Shown here: piece by piece, positions 17,452-25,647 of the stretch
Position numbering within the stretch: the stretch's first letter is position 1
Layout: each line of letters begins with the position of its first letter
NCBI GenBank assembly: GCA_001798855.1
Contig: MGQQ01000069.1
Span: 1-59,236, forward strand
Origin: Deltaproteobacteria bacterium RBG_16_49_23
GTDB taxonomy: Bacteria; Desulfobacterota; BSN033; UBA1163
Direction: 5' to 3'
Length of the DNA: 59,236 nucleotides
Position numbers and translations under genes: made by a program
Notes under the pieces: generated by a model
The model's input: only the letters and a program-made list of their open reading frames with translations
Told to the model about the DNA's origin: nothing
The model's database searches: none

Positions 17452-18180
17452 TTACGAAATATCTTCTACTATTTTCTGGACAGCCTCAATGGGGTCTTTT
17501 GCTTCCTTGATCGGTCGGCCGATCACGAGATAATCGGCTCCGGCTTCAATGGCTTCTCTCGGAGTTAATGTTCTCTTCTGGTCATCTTTTTTATCAGAAG
17601 GGTGACGAATGCCCGGCGTGACGATCAAAAACTTCTCTCCGCACCGCTGACGGATGATCCCTATCTCTTGAGGGGAGGCAACCACTCCATCCACTCCCGC
17701 CTTTTGCGAGAGGAGGGCAAGTCGTCCCACCTCCTCGATCAGAGGGCCCGGTATCCCCACCTCCTGCAAACTCTCTTCATCCATACTGGTGAGAATCGTG
17801 ACGGCGAGGATGATCGGCCGGGGAAGGTTAAGGCTTTTCGAAATCGCCTTTGAAGCCTCAACCGTCTTTTTCATCATCTCGAAGCCTCCAAGGGCATGGA
17901 GGTTGAACACGGCCACCTGATGTTTCGTGGCCTCCTCTCCAGCCTTAGCCACGGTATTGGGGATATCATGATATTTGAGGTCGAGAAAGACCTTTTGCCC
18001 CTTCTGGCAGATCATGTCGATCACTTTTGGCCCGGAGTGAGTGAAGAGCTGTTTTCCCACTTTAAAGATGCCCACACGGTCCTTTAAAAGTGTGACCCAT
18101 TGCCGGGCCTCTGTAAAATGTTCGACATCGAGGGCGAAGATGATCCTGTCTTTAGGGCTGGTTGGGGTCATTGGATCCAT
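17452..18180 (-). CDS. pyrF: Orotidine 5'-phosphate decarboxylase
   Basis: The 242-residue protein converts OMP to UMP in pyrimidine synthesis. It has IFALDVEHFTEA at the start, the catalytic KVFLDLKYHDIPNTV, LTSMDEESL, and the phosphate-binding VTPGIRH and GADYLVIGRPI. Length matches the bacterial family. The gene diverges from a small unknown gene starting at 18264; both promoters must lie in the 83 bases between. Confidence 0.95.
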   Translation of the reverse strand: MDPMTPTSPKDRIIFALDVEHFTEARQWVTLLKDRVGIFKVGKQLFTHSGPKVIDMICQKGQKVFLDLKYHDIPNTVAKAGEEATKHQVAVFNLHALGGFEMMKKTVEASKAISKSLNLPRPIILAVTILTSMDEESLQEVGIPGPLIEEVGRLALLSQKAGVDGVVASPQEIGIIRQRCGEKFLIVTPGIRHPSDKKDDQKRTLTPREAIEAGADYLVIGRPIKEAKDPIEAVQKIVEDIS

Positions 18181-18263
18181 CTCATGCTTCCTTATATTCG
18201 GGAATCTATCACATTCAGTTTTTCTTTACAAGCAGTTCCTTCCCTGTTATAAATAACTGAGAA

Positions 18264-18575
18264 ATGGAAAATCAGGAAATCAAAGAAGAAAATCGAAGGA
18301 TTCGATTTTTAAGATTTCTGGTTGATCTCTCCCTCCGGTCTATCCAGCAGGACGACCTTCCACTCGATGAGGCATTCGGATTAGTCGAAGAGGTGAAAAG
18401 GGCGGCGTTGAATCTTTTTCCAGAAAAAGAAGTTGCCTTTGAACTGATCTACCGGCCCCGCTTTCAGAGGGCCACCGAGGCAAGATTCGGAATACCCCTC
18501 ACCCCGCCCTCTCCCCTCAGGGGAGAGGGGAAGGGTGAGGGGCCATCTCCATCCGTATCATCTCCTGAATCTTAG
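18264..18575 (+). CDS. Small unknown protein with a repeat-encoded tail
   Basis: The 103-residue protein is charged, with a core of about 76 residues (IRFLRFLVDLSLRSIQQDDL, then EAFGLVEEVKRAALNLFP). From residue 77 on it is encoded by a CCCTCTCCCC-family palindrome (PLTPPSPLRGEGKGEG). The natural end was probably near the palindrome. It overlaps the 3' end of proS on the other strand, so both genes finish inside the same repeat. I do not recognise the family. Confidence 0.55.
   Translation: MENQEIKEENRRIRFLRFLVDLSLRSIQQDDLPLDEAFGLVEEVKRAALNLFPEKEVAFELIYRPRFQRATEARFGIPLTPPSPLRGEGKGEGPSPSVSSPES
18493..18545. repeat. Palindromic repeat shared by two convergent gene ends
   Basis: The arms CCCCTCACCCCGCCCTCTCC and GGAGAGGGGAAGGGTGAGGG supply the C-terminal codons of the 18264 gene on one strand and of proS (HPSPLP) on the other. 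Confidence 0.8.
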
Positions 18576-20259
18576 AGACCGCCTCCTCTTTCTTCACCAG
18601 AAGGATTTCCCCTGTCTTCCTTTTCTTGATCTCGATCAACCCTTTCTTCAAATTCTTCTCCCCCAGCGTCAATCTCAGGGGGGTTCCGATGAGGTCGGCA
18701 TCTTTGAACTTCACTCCAGGGCTTTCTTCGCGGTCATCAAAGAGGACTTCAACCCCTTCCTCAAGAAGCGCTTGATAGATTTCTTCGGCCGCCTTTCTGA
18801 GAGAATCAATCTTCATATTCACAGGCAGGATCAGGACCTGGAAGGGAGCGATGGGCATGGGGAAGATGATTCCATTCTCATCATAGGACTGCTCGATTGC
18901 GGCAGCCACCGTTCTCCCCACACCGATGCCGTAACATCCCATGACGATCTCTTTCTCCATTCCCTTATCATCCAGATAGGTGGCGCCCAATACCTTGCTA
19001 TATTTGGTGCCGAGTTTGAAAGTGTGCCCCACTTCAATGCCCTTATCCAGTCTTGTCTCTCCTCCACAGTGGGGGCAAAGGTCCCCAGGAGCAAATTTTC
19101 GTATATCGGCAAACCCGGAGACTTTAAAATCCCGGCCTGTATTGACATGGCTGAGATGATGGTCCTTTTCGTTGGCGCCGGTCACAAAGTTAGCCATGGT
19201 CTGAATGTCCAGATCAGCGAAGATGGGAACGGAGAGACCCATGGGGCCGGCAAACCCTTTGGGAGAATGGGAGACCTTCTCCACTGTTCCCTCGTCGGCC
19301 AATTGGAGATCATCCGTTCCAAGAATGATTTTAAGCTTCTTCTCGCTGATCTCATGATCACCCCGGACCAGAGCGGCCACCCAACCTTTATCCGATACAA
19401 AGATGAGCGTTTTGACCAGGTCCCTGGCCGAAACATTAAGAAATTGAGTCACCTCCTCCACGGTTCGCTGATCGGGGGTCAACACTTTCTGGAGGGGTTC
19501 AAATATTTTCGGATCGGGGGGAGAGGCTCCTGTTTCCGATCTTCTAAAATTAGCCTTTTCAATATTTGCCGCGTAAGAACAGCGGGTGCAGCTCACAATC
19601 GTCTCTTCGCCGGTCTCGGCCAGGACCATAAATTCATGAGAATAGGTCCCTCCGATCAGCCCGGACTCGGCTTCCACCGCTCTGAATTTCAAACCACACC
19701 GCGTAAATATTCGACTATAGGCATCGACCATGTTACGGTAGCTCGCCTCTTCGCCCTTCGCATCCATATCAAAACTGTAGGCATCTTTCATGATGAACTC
19801 ACGGGCGCGCATCACCCCGAAACGGGGCCGGATTTCATCCCTGAACTTGGTCTGGATCTGGTAGAGATTGACGGGCATCTGTCGGTAGGACCTTATTTCC
19901 CTGCGCGCGACATCCGTGATGACCTCCTCATGAGTCGGCCCGAGACAGCAGTCCCGATTGTGGCGGTCCTTAAATCTGGCCAGTTCTTTCCCATACTCTT
20001 CCCAGCGGCGGCTTTCCTGCCAGAGTTCGGCCGGCTGGACAAAGGGAAGCAGAACCTCGATGGCTCCGGCCCGATTCATCTCTTCACGGATGATGGCCTC
20101 CACTTTTCGTATGGATCGCAGGCCCAAAGGCAGGTAGGAATAGATGCCGGATGTCAGTTTTCGGATCATTCCTGCCCGAAGCATCAACTGGTGGCTTGGG
20201 ACTTCTGCCTCGGATGGGAGTTCCTTCAATGTGGGAAGGAAATATCTCGAATACCGCAT
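18517..20259 (-). CDS. proS: Prolyl-tRNA synthetase
   Basis: The 580-residue class II synthetase attaches proline to tRNA-Pro. It has motif 1 in GMIRKLTSGIYSYLPLG, motif 2 as FRDEIRPRFGVMRAREFIMK, the bacterial INS editing insertion in the middle, and motif 3 in GIGVGRTVAAAIEQ. The last residues (MAPHPSPLP) are encoded by a palindromic repeat and replace the usual C-terminus, which appears only slightly altered. The ATG is preceded by GAGGC. Confidence 0.95.
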   Translation of the reverse strand: MRYSRYFLPTLKELPSEAEVPSHQLMLRAGMIRKLTSGIYSYLPLGLRSIRKVEAIIREEMNRAGAIEVLLPFVQPAELWQESRRWEEYGKELARFKDRHNRDCCLGPTHEEVITDVARREIRSYRQMPVNLYQIQTKFRDEIRPRFGVMRAREFIMKDAYSFDMDAKGEEASYRNMVDAYSRIFTRCGLKFRAVEAESGLIGGTYSHEFMVLAETGEETIVSCTRCSYAANIEKANFRRSETGASPPDPKIFEPLQKVLTPDQRTVEEVTQFLNVSARDLVKTLIFVSDKGWVAALVRGDHEISEKKLKIILGTDDLQLADEGTVEKVSHSPKGFAGPMGLSVPIFADLDIQTMANFVTGANEKDHHLSHVNTGRDFKVSGFADIRKFAPGDLCPHCGGETRLDKGIEVGHTFKLGTKYSKVLGATYLDDKGMEKEIVMGCYGIGVGRTVAAAIEQSYDENGIIFPMPIAPFQVLILPVNMKIDSLRKAAEEIYQALLEEGVEVLFDDREESPGVKFKDADLIGTPLRLTLGEKNLKKGLIEIKKRKTGEILLVKKEEAVSKIQEMIRMEMAPHPSPLP

Positions 20260-20297
20260 CTGAATGCCTCCTCAAAAAATGTTATTAATTACCCCTC

Positions 20298-20566
20298 TTT
20301 GGCAAACTGATCCTTACCCATAAATAGGGGCGCTGGACACAAGGGGCGCCCTGATAGATTCCCCATCCCCCTCCTGACCTCCCCCTTGAAGGGGGAGGAA
20401 TCACGCGAAGCGCGTGACGATTACCCTCCCCTTCAGCCTGCCTGCGCGAAGCCGCTTCGGCGCAGGCAGGGGTGGGGGTGGGGTATGCCAAAACCTCAAT
20501 TGCACCAGTCGTACGTTCCCTCCTTGTGTCCAGCCCCCGACTTATGGGACACGGTTAGTTTGGCAA
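20298..20566. repeat. 269-bp inverted-repeat element (family B), copy 2
   Basis: Its ends are TTTGGCAAACTGATCC on the left and CACGGTTAGTTTGGCAA on the right, followed inward by CCCATAA / TTATGGG and GCTGGACACAAGG / CCTTGTGTCCAGC. The core matches copy 1 at 11932. No gene is inside. In the 676-base gap 20260-20935 only this element and the repeats behind it are seen. Confidence 0.8.
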
Positions 20567-20614
20567 CCAGGGGTGGGGGGAGTCCCGCGTTTCGCGGGAT
20601 TCCAAACATAATTT

Positions 20615-20865
20615 TAAAATCCCCCTTTATCCCCCTTTGCCCTCCGGGTCAGTGACCGCTCTGGGTCGGAGACCAAAGGGGGATAAAAAAACATAACTGA
20701 GAGGTTACTCAAAAAACACTCCCAAATCCCGACATAGAAATTTACCGTCCACCGTAAATCCCCTCCCCTTGCGGGAGGGGACTAAGGGGAGGGGTAACCA
20801 TTCTGGTGATTTATCACCTTCACCCTAACCCTCTCCCGTCAAGGGAGAGGGGAATGATGGAGAAT
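20615..20865. repeat. Cluster of three palindromic repeats
   Basis: First comes a CCCCCTTTATCCCCCTTTGC / CAAAGGGGGATAAAA palindrome holding GGTCAGTGACCGCTCTGGGT; then CCCCTCCCC / GGGGAGGGG; then a CCTCTCCCGTCAAGGGAGAGG hairpin. Confidence 0.7.
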
Positions 20866-20935
20866 TCCTACCTCTGTTTTTGGGGTACTCAATGTTCTTG
20901 ATCTTTTAATCGATTTAGGGTATAGAACTTTTTCC

Positions 20936-21793
20936 ATGAAACGAATTGCTTCTACTGAAGGGCTGACCCTTTTCTTCGTTATTGGCCTCTCTCTTCTGGT
21001 TTTTTTCTTCCGGGGACAGATCCCTCTCTGGCGGTCCCAGCTCCTCTTTTACGGCCTGCTGTTCGGCCTTCTTTGGGCATTGAAGGTATCCTCTGATCGA
21101 AAAAGATGGGGAGGGGTCGGAGGGTTGTTGAACGACTTCTCCCCCATTGCCTTCATCATCCTCATCTACCAATCTCTCGGCAATATGATTCAATATCTTC
21201 AGCCTGATATCGATCCCTATTTGATCCGCATTGACTTTCTTCTATTCGGCGTTCATCCCACCGTCTGGATGGAACGATGGATTAATCCCTGGTTCACGGA
21301 TCTCATGTCCCTGGCTTATATCAGTTACTATTTTCTTCCGGTCATTCTCGTTGTCACCCTCTATCTGAAGGGTCGAAAAGAGGAATTTCATCAGACCCTA
21401 TTTATCCTTTCCTTTGGGTACTATATTTCATTCATCGGATATGTCCTCTTTCCTGCCATTGGCCCCCGATTTACCCTTTCCCATCTCCAAACCGTCCCGC
21501 TGGAAGGAGCCTTCTTGAGCGACCTTGTCAGGGATCTCTTGAATGCCATAGAACATAACAAACGGGATTGTATGCCCAGCGGACATACTCAGATCGCCCT
21601 CATGGTTTTATTCCTGGCAAAGCGCCATGAAAAAACCATCTTTACCATCTTTTTCCCCATCGTCTGCGGCCTCGTTCTCTCTACGGTCTATCTGCGATAC
21701 CACTATGTCATCGATCTTATCGCCGGAGCTGTATTGGCCGCGGGGTGTATTCTCATTGCGCCCGGGCTTTATCGATGGTGGAAACGGAATTAA
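20936..21793 (+). CDS. PAP2-superfamily membrane enzyme, candidate inositolphosphotransferase
   Basis: The 285-residue protein has about six or seven membrane helices. The PAP2 catalytic residues are seen in PSGH (Ser215-His217) and in RYHYVID (His256, Asp260), with FPAIGPRF at 172-179, as in the AUR1/inositol phosphorylceramide synthase branch. It could move a phospho-headgroup onto ceramide or act as a lipid phosphatase. It is convergent with the adjacent ceramide-type genes, and that context is what suggests a sphingolipid role. The ATG has no strong ribosome site. Confidence 0.7.
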   Translation: MKRIASTEGLTLFFVIGLSLLVFFFRGQIPLWRSQLLFYGLLFGLLWALKVSSDRKRWGGVGGLLNDFSPIAFIILIYQSLGNMIQYLQPDIDPYLIRIDFLLFGVHPTVWMERWINPWFTDLMSLAYISYYFLPVILVVTLYLKGRKEEFHQTLFILSFGYYISFIGYVLFPAIGPRFTLSHLQTVPLEGAFLSDLVRDLLNAIEHNKRDCMPSGHTQIALMVLFLAKRHEKTIFTIFFPIVCGLVLSTVYLRYHYVIDLIAGAVLAAGCILIAPGLYRWWKRN

Positions 21794-21830
21794 TAAGGAG
21801 TCCATAATTGAGAAGACATACTCTTCTGAA

Positions 21831-21903
21831 AATCTCCCCTCGCCCCTCTTTTCCAAAGAGGGGTAATTCCTCCCTTTGGCAAAGGGAGGGAAGGAGGGAT
21901 TTA
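21831..21903. repeat. Palindromic repeat, CTTTTCCAAAG / CTTTGGCAAAG
   Basis: Two hairpins (CCCCTCTTTTCCAAAGAGGGG and CCTCCCTTTGGCAAAGGGAGG minus their outer bases) sit inside outer arms AATCTCCCCTC / GAGGGATTTAT. Near-identical units occur at 33898, 34862 and 48661. Confidence 0.75.
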
Positions 21904-21963
21904 TCTTAAGTGTCTATACAATTATGGACTGACTAATAACACAAACGATTCAATGTGTATGTA

Positions 21964-23088
21964 TCAGATCCGTGTTTCATAGATCCGGTAAGTTTTGTAT
22001 CTTTTCCCTCCCATCGCCTCGATGCCATGCTGCATCAGGAGGTTATTCTCAAGAATCCAGGAACATTCTCCCTGCGGATAACCCTTTCGGGTCCCTCTCT
22101 TAAAGGTTTCGATATAGAGGAGGCCTTCCACGCCCCTTTTCTGAAAGGAGTGTTTCACCCCCAGAAGCATGATCCGGACGGTCTTGATCTTCCTTGCAAA
22201 GTAGAGAAACTTGATCGACCCCAGAAGCCCGAGCTTTCCATCGAGATGTTTGAGGACAACATTATAGTCCGGAAGGGCAGCCGAAAAGCCAATGGGCGTC
22301 TCTCCCCAGTAGGCAAAGAGGACAATCTCGGGAACGATGATCGGCTTAAGGTTTTTTGCCAGATCGTCGATCTCCTCTTCGGTCATGGGAACAAACCCCC
22401 AGTTTTTACTCCAGGAGTTATTGTAAATGTCCTTGATGGTCTTTAACTCTTCGTCGAAACGGCGAAGGTTTAACGGCCGCACAGAAAGCTCGGGCTCTCT
22501 TTTCAAAATCCGGCCTGTAATGCGTTCGAGGCGGTCATAGTTAAAAACGGTTTTTTCAAGCCAGTAAGCGTAGAGGTCCATTACCTTATGGAGACCCCAA
22601 TCCTCGAGCAGGGCAGGGTAGTAAGGAGGGTTATAGGGCATCATGAGACAGGGAGAGGAATCGAAGGCATCGATCAGAAGACCGCACTCATCATTGGTTG
22701 ATGGATTCATGGGGCCTGCCATCTTCTCCATTCCCCGTTCCCTGAGCCAGGCGGCGACAGATGAGAGAAGCAAGCGGGCTACATCAGCATCTTCCATCGA
22801 TTCAAAGAATCCAAAAAACCCCACCTTCTCCTGATGAAACTGAATATAGTGATGATCAATGATGCCTGCGATTCTCCCCACCGTCTCTCCTCCCCGGCGG
22901 GCGAGGAAAAGGGCCATCTCCCCATGGGAGAGGAAGGGGGATTGCGGGCTGAATTTCTGGATCTGGTCTTTAATGAGAGGCGGGACCCAATAAGGATTCC
23001 CCTGATAAACCTTCCAGGGGAATTGAATGAAGGTCATGAGATCGTGCCGGTTTTTAACCTCCTGAAGGGTGAGCTCCTGCGCTGTCAT
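21964..23088 (-). CDS. GNAT-fold acyltransferase, candidate bacterial ceramide synthase
   Basis: The 374-residue protein opens with FIQFPWKVYQGNPYWVPPLI and continues ARRGGETVGRIAGIIDHHYI, GFFGFFE and MAGPMNPSTNDECG, typical of the large GNAT-like family that includes Caulobacter bCerS, which N-acylates a sphingoid base. A second GNAT-like half follows. It starts 14 bases after the serine palmitoyltransferase stop and is surely co-transcribed. The substrate is inferred from the neighbours and from that family. Confidence 0.7.
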   Translation of the reverse strand: MTAQELTLQEVKNRHDLMTFIQFPWKVYQGNPYWVPPLIKDQIQKFSPQSPFLSHGEMALFLARRGGETVGRIAGIIDHHYIQFHQEKVGFFGFFESMEDADVARLLLSSVAAWLRERGMEKMAGPMNPSTNDECGLLIDAFDSSPCLMMPYNPPYYPALLEDWGLHKVMDLYAYWLEKTVFNYDRLERITGRILKREPELSVRPLNLRRFDEELKTIKDIYNNSWSKNWGFVPMTEEEIDDLAKNLKPIIVPEIVLFAYWGETPIGFSAALPDYNVVLKHLDGKLGLLGSIKFLYFARKIKTVRIMLLGVKHSFQKRGVEGLLYIETFKRGTRKGYPQGECSWILENNLLMQHGIEAMGGKRYKTYRIYETRI

Positions 23089-23102
23089 TCCGTTGGCTTC
23101 CG

Positions 23103-24284
23103 TCAGATCAGGCCCATCTGTTTCCCGACCTTTTTAAAGGCCTCCAGGACTCTATCCAACTGTTCCTCCGTATGGGTTGCCATATAACTCGTTCTGAGAA
23201 GTTCTCTTCCGGGAGGGACTGCGGGACTCGCCACCGGATTGACAAAGACACCATTCTCAAAGAGAAGTTTGCACATTCCAAAGACCTTCAGGGTGTCACC
23301 GATGATAATCGGGACGATGGGCGTCTCACTCGTTCCGGTATCAAAACCCAGATCCTTATAGCCCTGAAGCATCTTCCTTGTGTTTATCCAGAGTTGTGTG
23401 ATGAGCTGAGGCTGTTCTTCAATAATGTCCAGGGCCGTGCTTACAGAGGCAACCAGCGCAGGCGGAAGGCTGGCGCTGAAGATCATGGAGCGGGCTGTGT
23501 GTTTGATGTAATTGATGACCTCCCAGGATCCAGCGACAAATCCTCCGATGGCGGCAAGCGATTTGCTGTAGGTGCCCATGATCAGATCGACTTCATTCTC
23601 CAATCCAAAATGTTCCGCCGCGCCCCTTCCTCCTGCTCCCAGGACCCCGACGCCATGGGCATCGTCGACCATGACTCTGGCGCCATAAACCCTGGCCAGT
23701 TTGACGATTGGCGGAAGGTCGGCAATATCGCCCTCCATGCTGAAGACACCATCCACAATGATCAATTTCCCCTTATCCTTCGCCCCTTCAAGGACCCTTT
23801 CGAGATCTTTCATGTCATTGTGGCGGAACTTCTTCACCTTTCCGAAAGAGAGGCGGCAGCCGTCAATAATACTGGCATGATCATATTTGTCGATGATAGC
23901 AACATCATTCCGGCCCACGAGCGCGGAGATGGCTCCGAGGTTGGTCTGATAGCCCGTGGCAAAAACAAGGGCGGCTTCTTTCCGGAAGAAACGGGCCAGC
24001 TTTTTCTCCAATTCCTCATGGATCTCAAGGTTTCCGTTGAGAAAGCGTGAACCTGCACAGCCGCTTCCGAACTTTTCGATGGCTTTGATGGCGGCTTCCT
24101 TCACCCTCGGGTGATTGGTCAAACCGAGGTAGTTGTTGGAACCGGCCATGATCACCCGTCTTCCGTTGACCATGACCTCGGAATCCTGGGCGGATTCGAT
24201 CTTGCGAAAGAAAAAGTAGTTGCCACTGTCATAGACCTCTCGAACCTGTTCATTTACCTTCGCACATTTTTCAAAGACATCCAT
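23103..24284 (-). CDS. spt: Serine palmitoyltransferase-type alpha-oxoamine synthase
   Basis: The 393-residue PLP enzyme has NYFFFRKIESAQDSEVMVNG and MAGSNNYLGLTNHP, both typical of bacterial serine palmitoyltransferase rather than BioF or Kbl. The Schiff-base lysine is Lys241 in GTYSKSLAAIGGF, and DDAHGVGVLG is the cofactor Asp/His region. The reaction would join an acyl thioester with serine to give 3-ketosphinganine. Placed between a GNAT acyltransferase and an extended SDR, it forms the expected ceramide trio. Confidence 0.85.
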   Translation of the reverse strand: MDVFEKCAKVNEQVREVYDSGNYFFFRKIESAQDSEVMVNGRRVIMAGSNNYLGLTNHPRVKEAAIKAIEKFGSGCAGSRFLNGNLEIHEELEKKLARFFRKEAALVFATGYQTNLGAISALVGRNDVAIIDKYDHASIIDGCRLSFGKVKKFRHNDMKDLERVLEGAKDKGKLIIVDGVFSMEGDIADLPPIVKLARVYGARVMVDDAHGVGVLGAGGRGAAEHFGLENEVDLIMGTYSKSLAAIGGFVAGSWEVINYIKHTARSMIFSASLPPALVASVSTALDIIEEQPQLITQLWINTRKMLQGYKDLGFDTGTSETPIVPIIIGDTLKVFGMCKLLFENGVFVNPVASPAVPPGRELLRTSYMATHTEEQLDRVLEAFKKVGKQMGLI

Positions 24285-24342
24285 AACCCACCCCTTTTAA
24301 TTCTTACATGCTTAACCCTGAGAAATTTCTTCTAATATTTCG

Positions 24343-24433
24343 GCCCCTCACCCCACCACCCGCTCCGCCAAGAGTTACCCATTAACCTCATTACAACACA
24401 ATCTCGCCGGGGAGAGGGATGGGGTGAGGGAGA
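24343..24433. repeat. Palindromic repeat with foreign bases in the loop
   Basis: The arms CCCCTCACCCCACC and CGGGGAGAGGGATGGGGTGAG belong to the CCCTCTCCC family, but about 35 unrelated AT-rich bases (near AGTTACCCATTAACC) occupy the loop, which is only a few bases in other copies. Confidence 0.65.
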
Positions 24434-24435
24434 TA

Positions 24436-25416
24436 TTATAGCCAATTTTCTTTTCGATACCATTCATAAGTGATTTTTAAACCTTCTGCAAGAGAGAACC
24501 GTGGTTCAAAACCCAGAAGGGTCTTCGCTTTTGTGATGTCACAGAGCCAATTCTTCTGCACCATCTCCTCCACCTTGCCCTTATTGATCAGGGGAGGCTT
24601 TCCTGAGAACTTCGAAAGAAATTCCGAGAAGGAGGCGATTCCAGAAACCACCCACCCTGGAATAGGAATTCGATAGGCATGGATATCCATCGCCTCTTCA
24701 AATAGATCGCCGATTTTATCAAGCCGGTAATCATGCCCATCCGAGAGAAAGAAGATCTCACCCGCGGACTCTTTGGCATCGGAGGCCAGAAGAGCGGCCT
24801 GGATGACGTCATGGACATAGCAGAGACTGATATGCTGTTCCTGAAGCGAGAAACTAGGCTTGATCTTTTTGGAGAGGATCTTAAAGAAGGCATAGATATC
24901 CCTGTCCCTTGGCCCATAGACCGCAGAGGGACGGAGGATGACGCAAGGAATCTCATGACTGTGTTCGAGGCAAAACTCCTCTCCTCGCCGCTTGCTCCGG
25001 CCGTAGGAAGAAACAGGTTCACAATAATCGGACTCCTTCTTTCTTCCTCCATTTTGACAGGGACCTGCGGCAGCCTGGCTTGAAAGATAGATGAATTTCC
25101 TGAGATTGGGATTCTCTTCAAGACAGGCATGGATCAGGTTTTCTGTTCCCTTCGCATTTACCTCAAAGTAGGTTTTCTCATCGATCGCCTTGGTGACACC
25201 AGCGGAATGAAAGGCCTGATCAACGCCTTTTACCGCATCCCCTAAGGAAGCCCTCTCCGTACAGTCACCCTCCACCAATTCAACAGGAAGGTTTTTCAAC
25301 CATTTGAGCTCACTTTTCTTCCGGACGAGGCACCGGACTTCATCCCCCCTCTGGAGAAGGGCCTCGACGAGATGACTTCCGATGAATCCTGTTCCTCCTG
25401 TAACCAGGGTTTTCAG
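24436..25416 (-). CDS. NAD(P)-dependent epimerase/reductase, candidate CerR
   Basis: The extended SDR has the nucleotide-binding LVTGGTGFIGSHLVE at its N-terminus and the catalytic YGRSKRRGEE (Tyr, Lys region). The first ATG (25299) would remove the nucleotide-binding motif, yet the frame is open upstream only as far as a TAA, with no ATG, GTG or TTG; CTG at 25416 or ATT at 25422 must start it if the gene works. It is about 326 residues. In Caulobacter a similar protein (CerR) reduces the keto group of ceramide; it lies 151 bases upstream of spt here. Confidence 0.7.
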   Translation of the reverse strand: MKTLVTGGTGFIGSHLVEALLQRGDEVRCLVRKKSELKWLKNLPVELVEGDCTERASLGDAVKGVDQAFHSAGVTKAIDEKTYFEVNAKGTENLIHACLEENPNLRKFIYLSSQAAAGPCQNGGRKKESDYCEPVSSYGRSKRRGEEFCLEHSHEIPCVILRPSAVYGPRDRDIYAFFKILSKKIKPSFSLQEQHISLCYVHDVIQAALLASDAKESAGEIFFLSDGHDYRLDKIGDLFEEAMDIHAYRIPIPGWVVSGIASFSEFLSKFSGKPPLINKGKVEEMVQKNWLCDITKAKTLLGFEPRFSLAEGLKITYEWYRKENWL

Positions 25417-25533
25417 AGGAATTAACCCCGCGAATTAAATTCTTTGAATTCTATCCATTTTGACGGAATTGTCAAGGAAATTGAAAAGTTACATGTAATC
25501 CCTCAGTTATGGGGAGAGATTTTTATAATATAT

Positions 25534-25588
25534 GTAGCGCCCTCATTTATTGGGGGCGGAGTCCGTCCCGACTAAATCGGGACGCTAC
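25534..25588. repeat. Double-hairpin repeat, GTAGCGCCC...GGGACGCTAC, copy 2
   Basis: It matches 6689-6747 with the same outer arms and the inner GTCCCGACTAAATCGGGAC hairpin; a few bases differ. Confidence 0.8.
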
Positions 25589-25647
25589 GAGAAAAAGGGA
25601 TAACTCCATAACCAATAATTCCCCACAACTGAGGAATTACAGTTACA

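Noticed and set aside
18535-20310. A 591-codon open frame on the plus strand
   Set aside because: It is antisense to proS, which has all synthetase motifs; the frame has no recognisable domain and arises from codon bias of the real gene.
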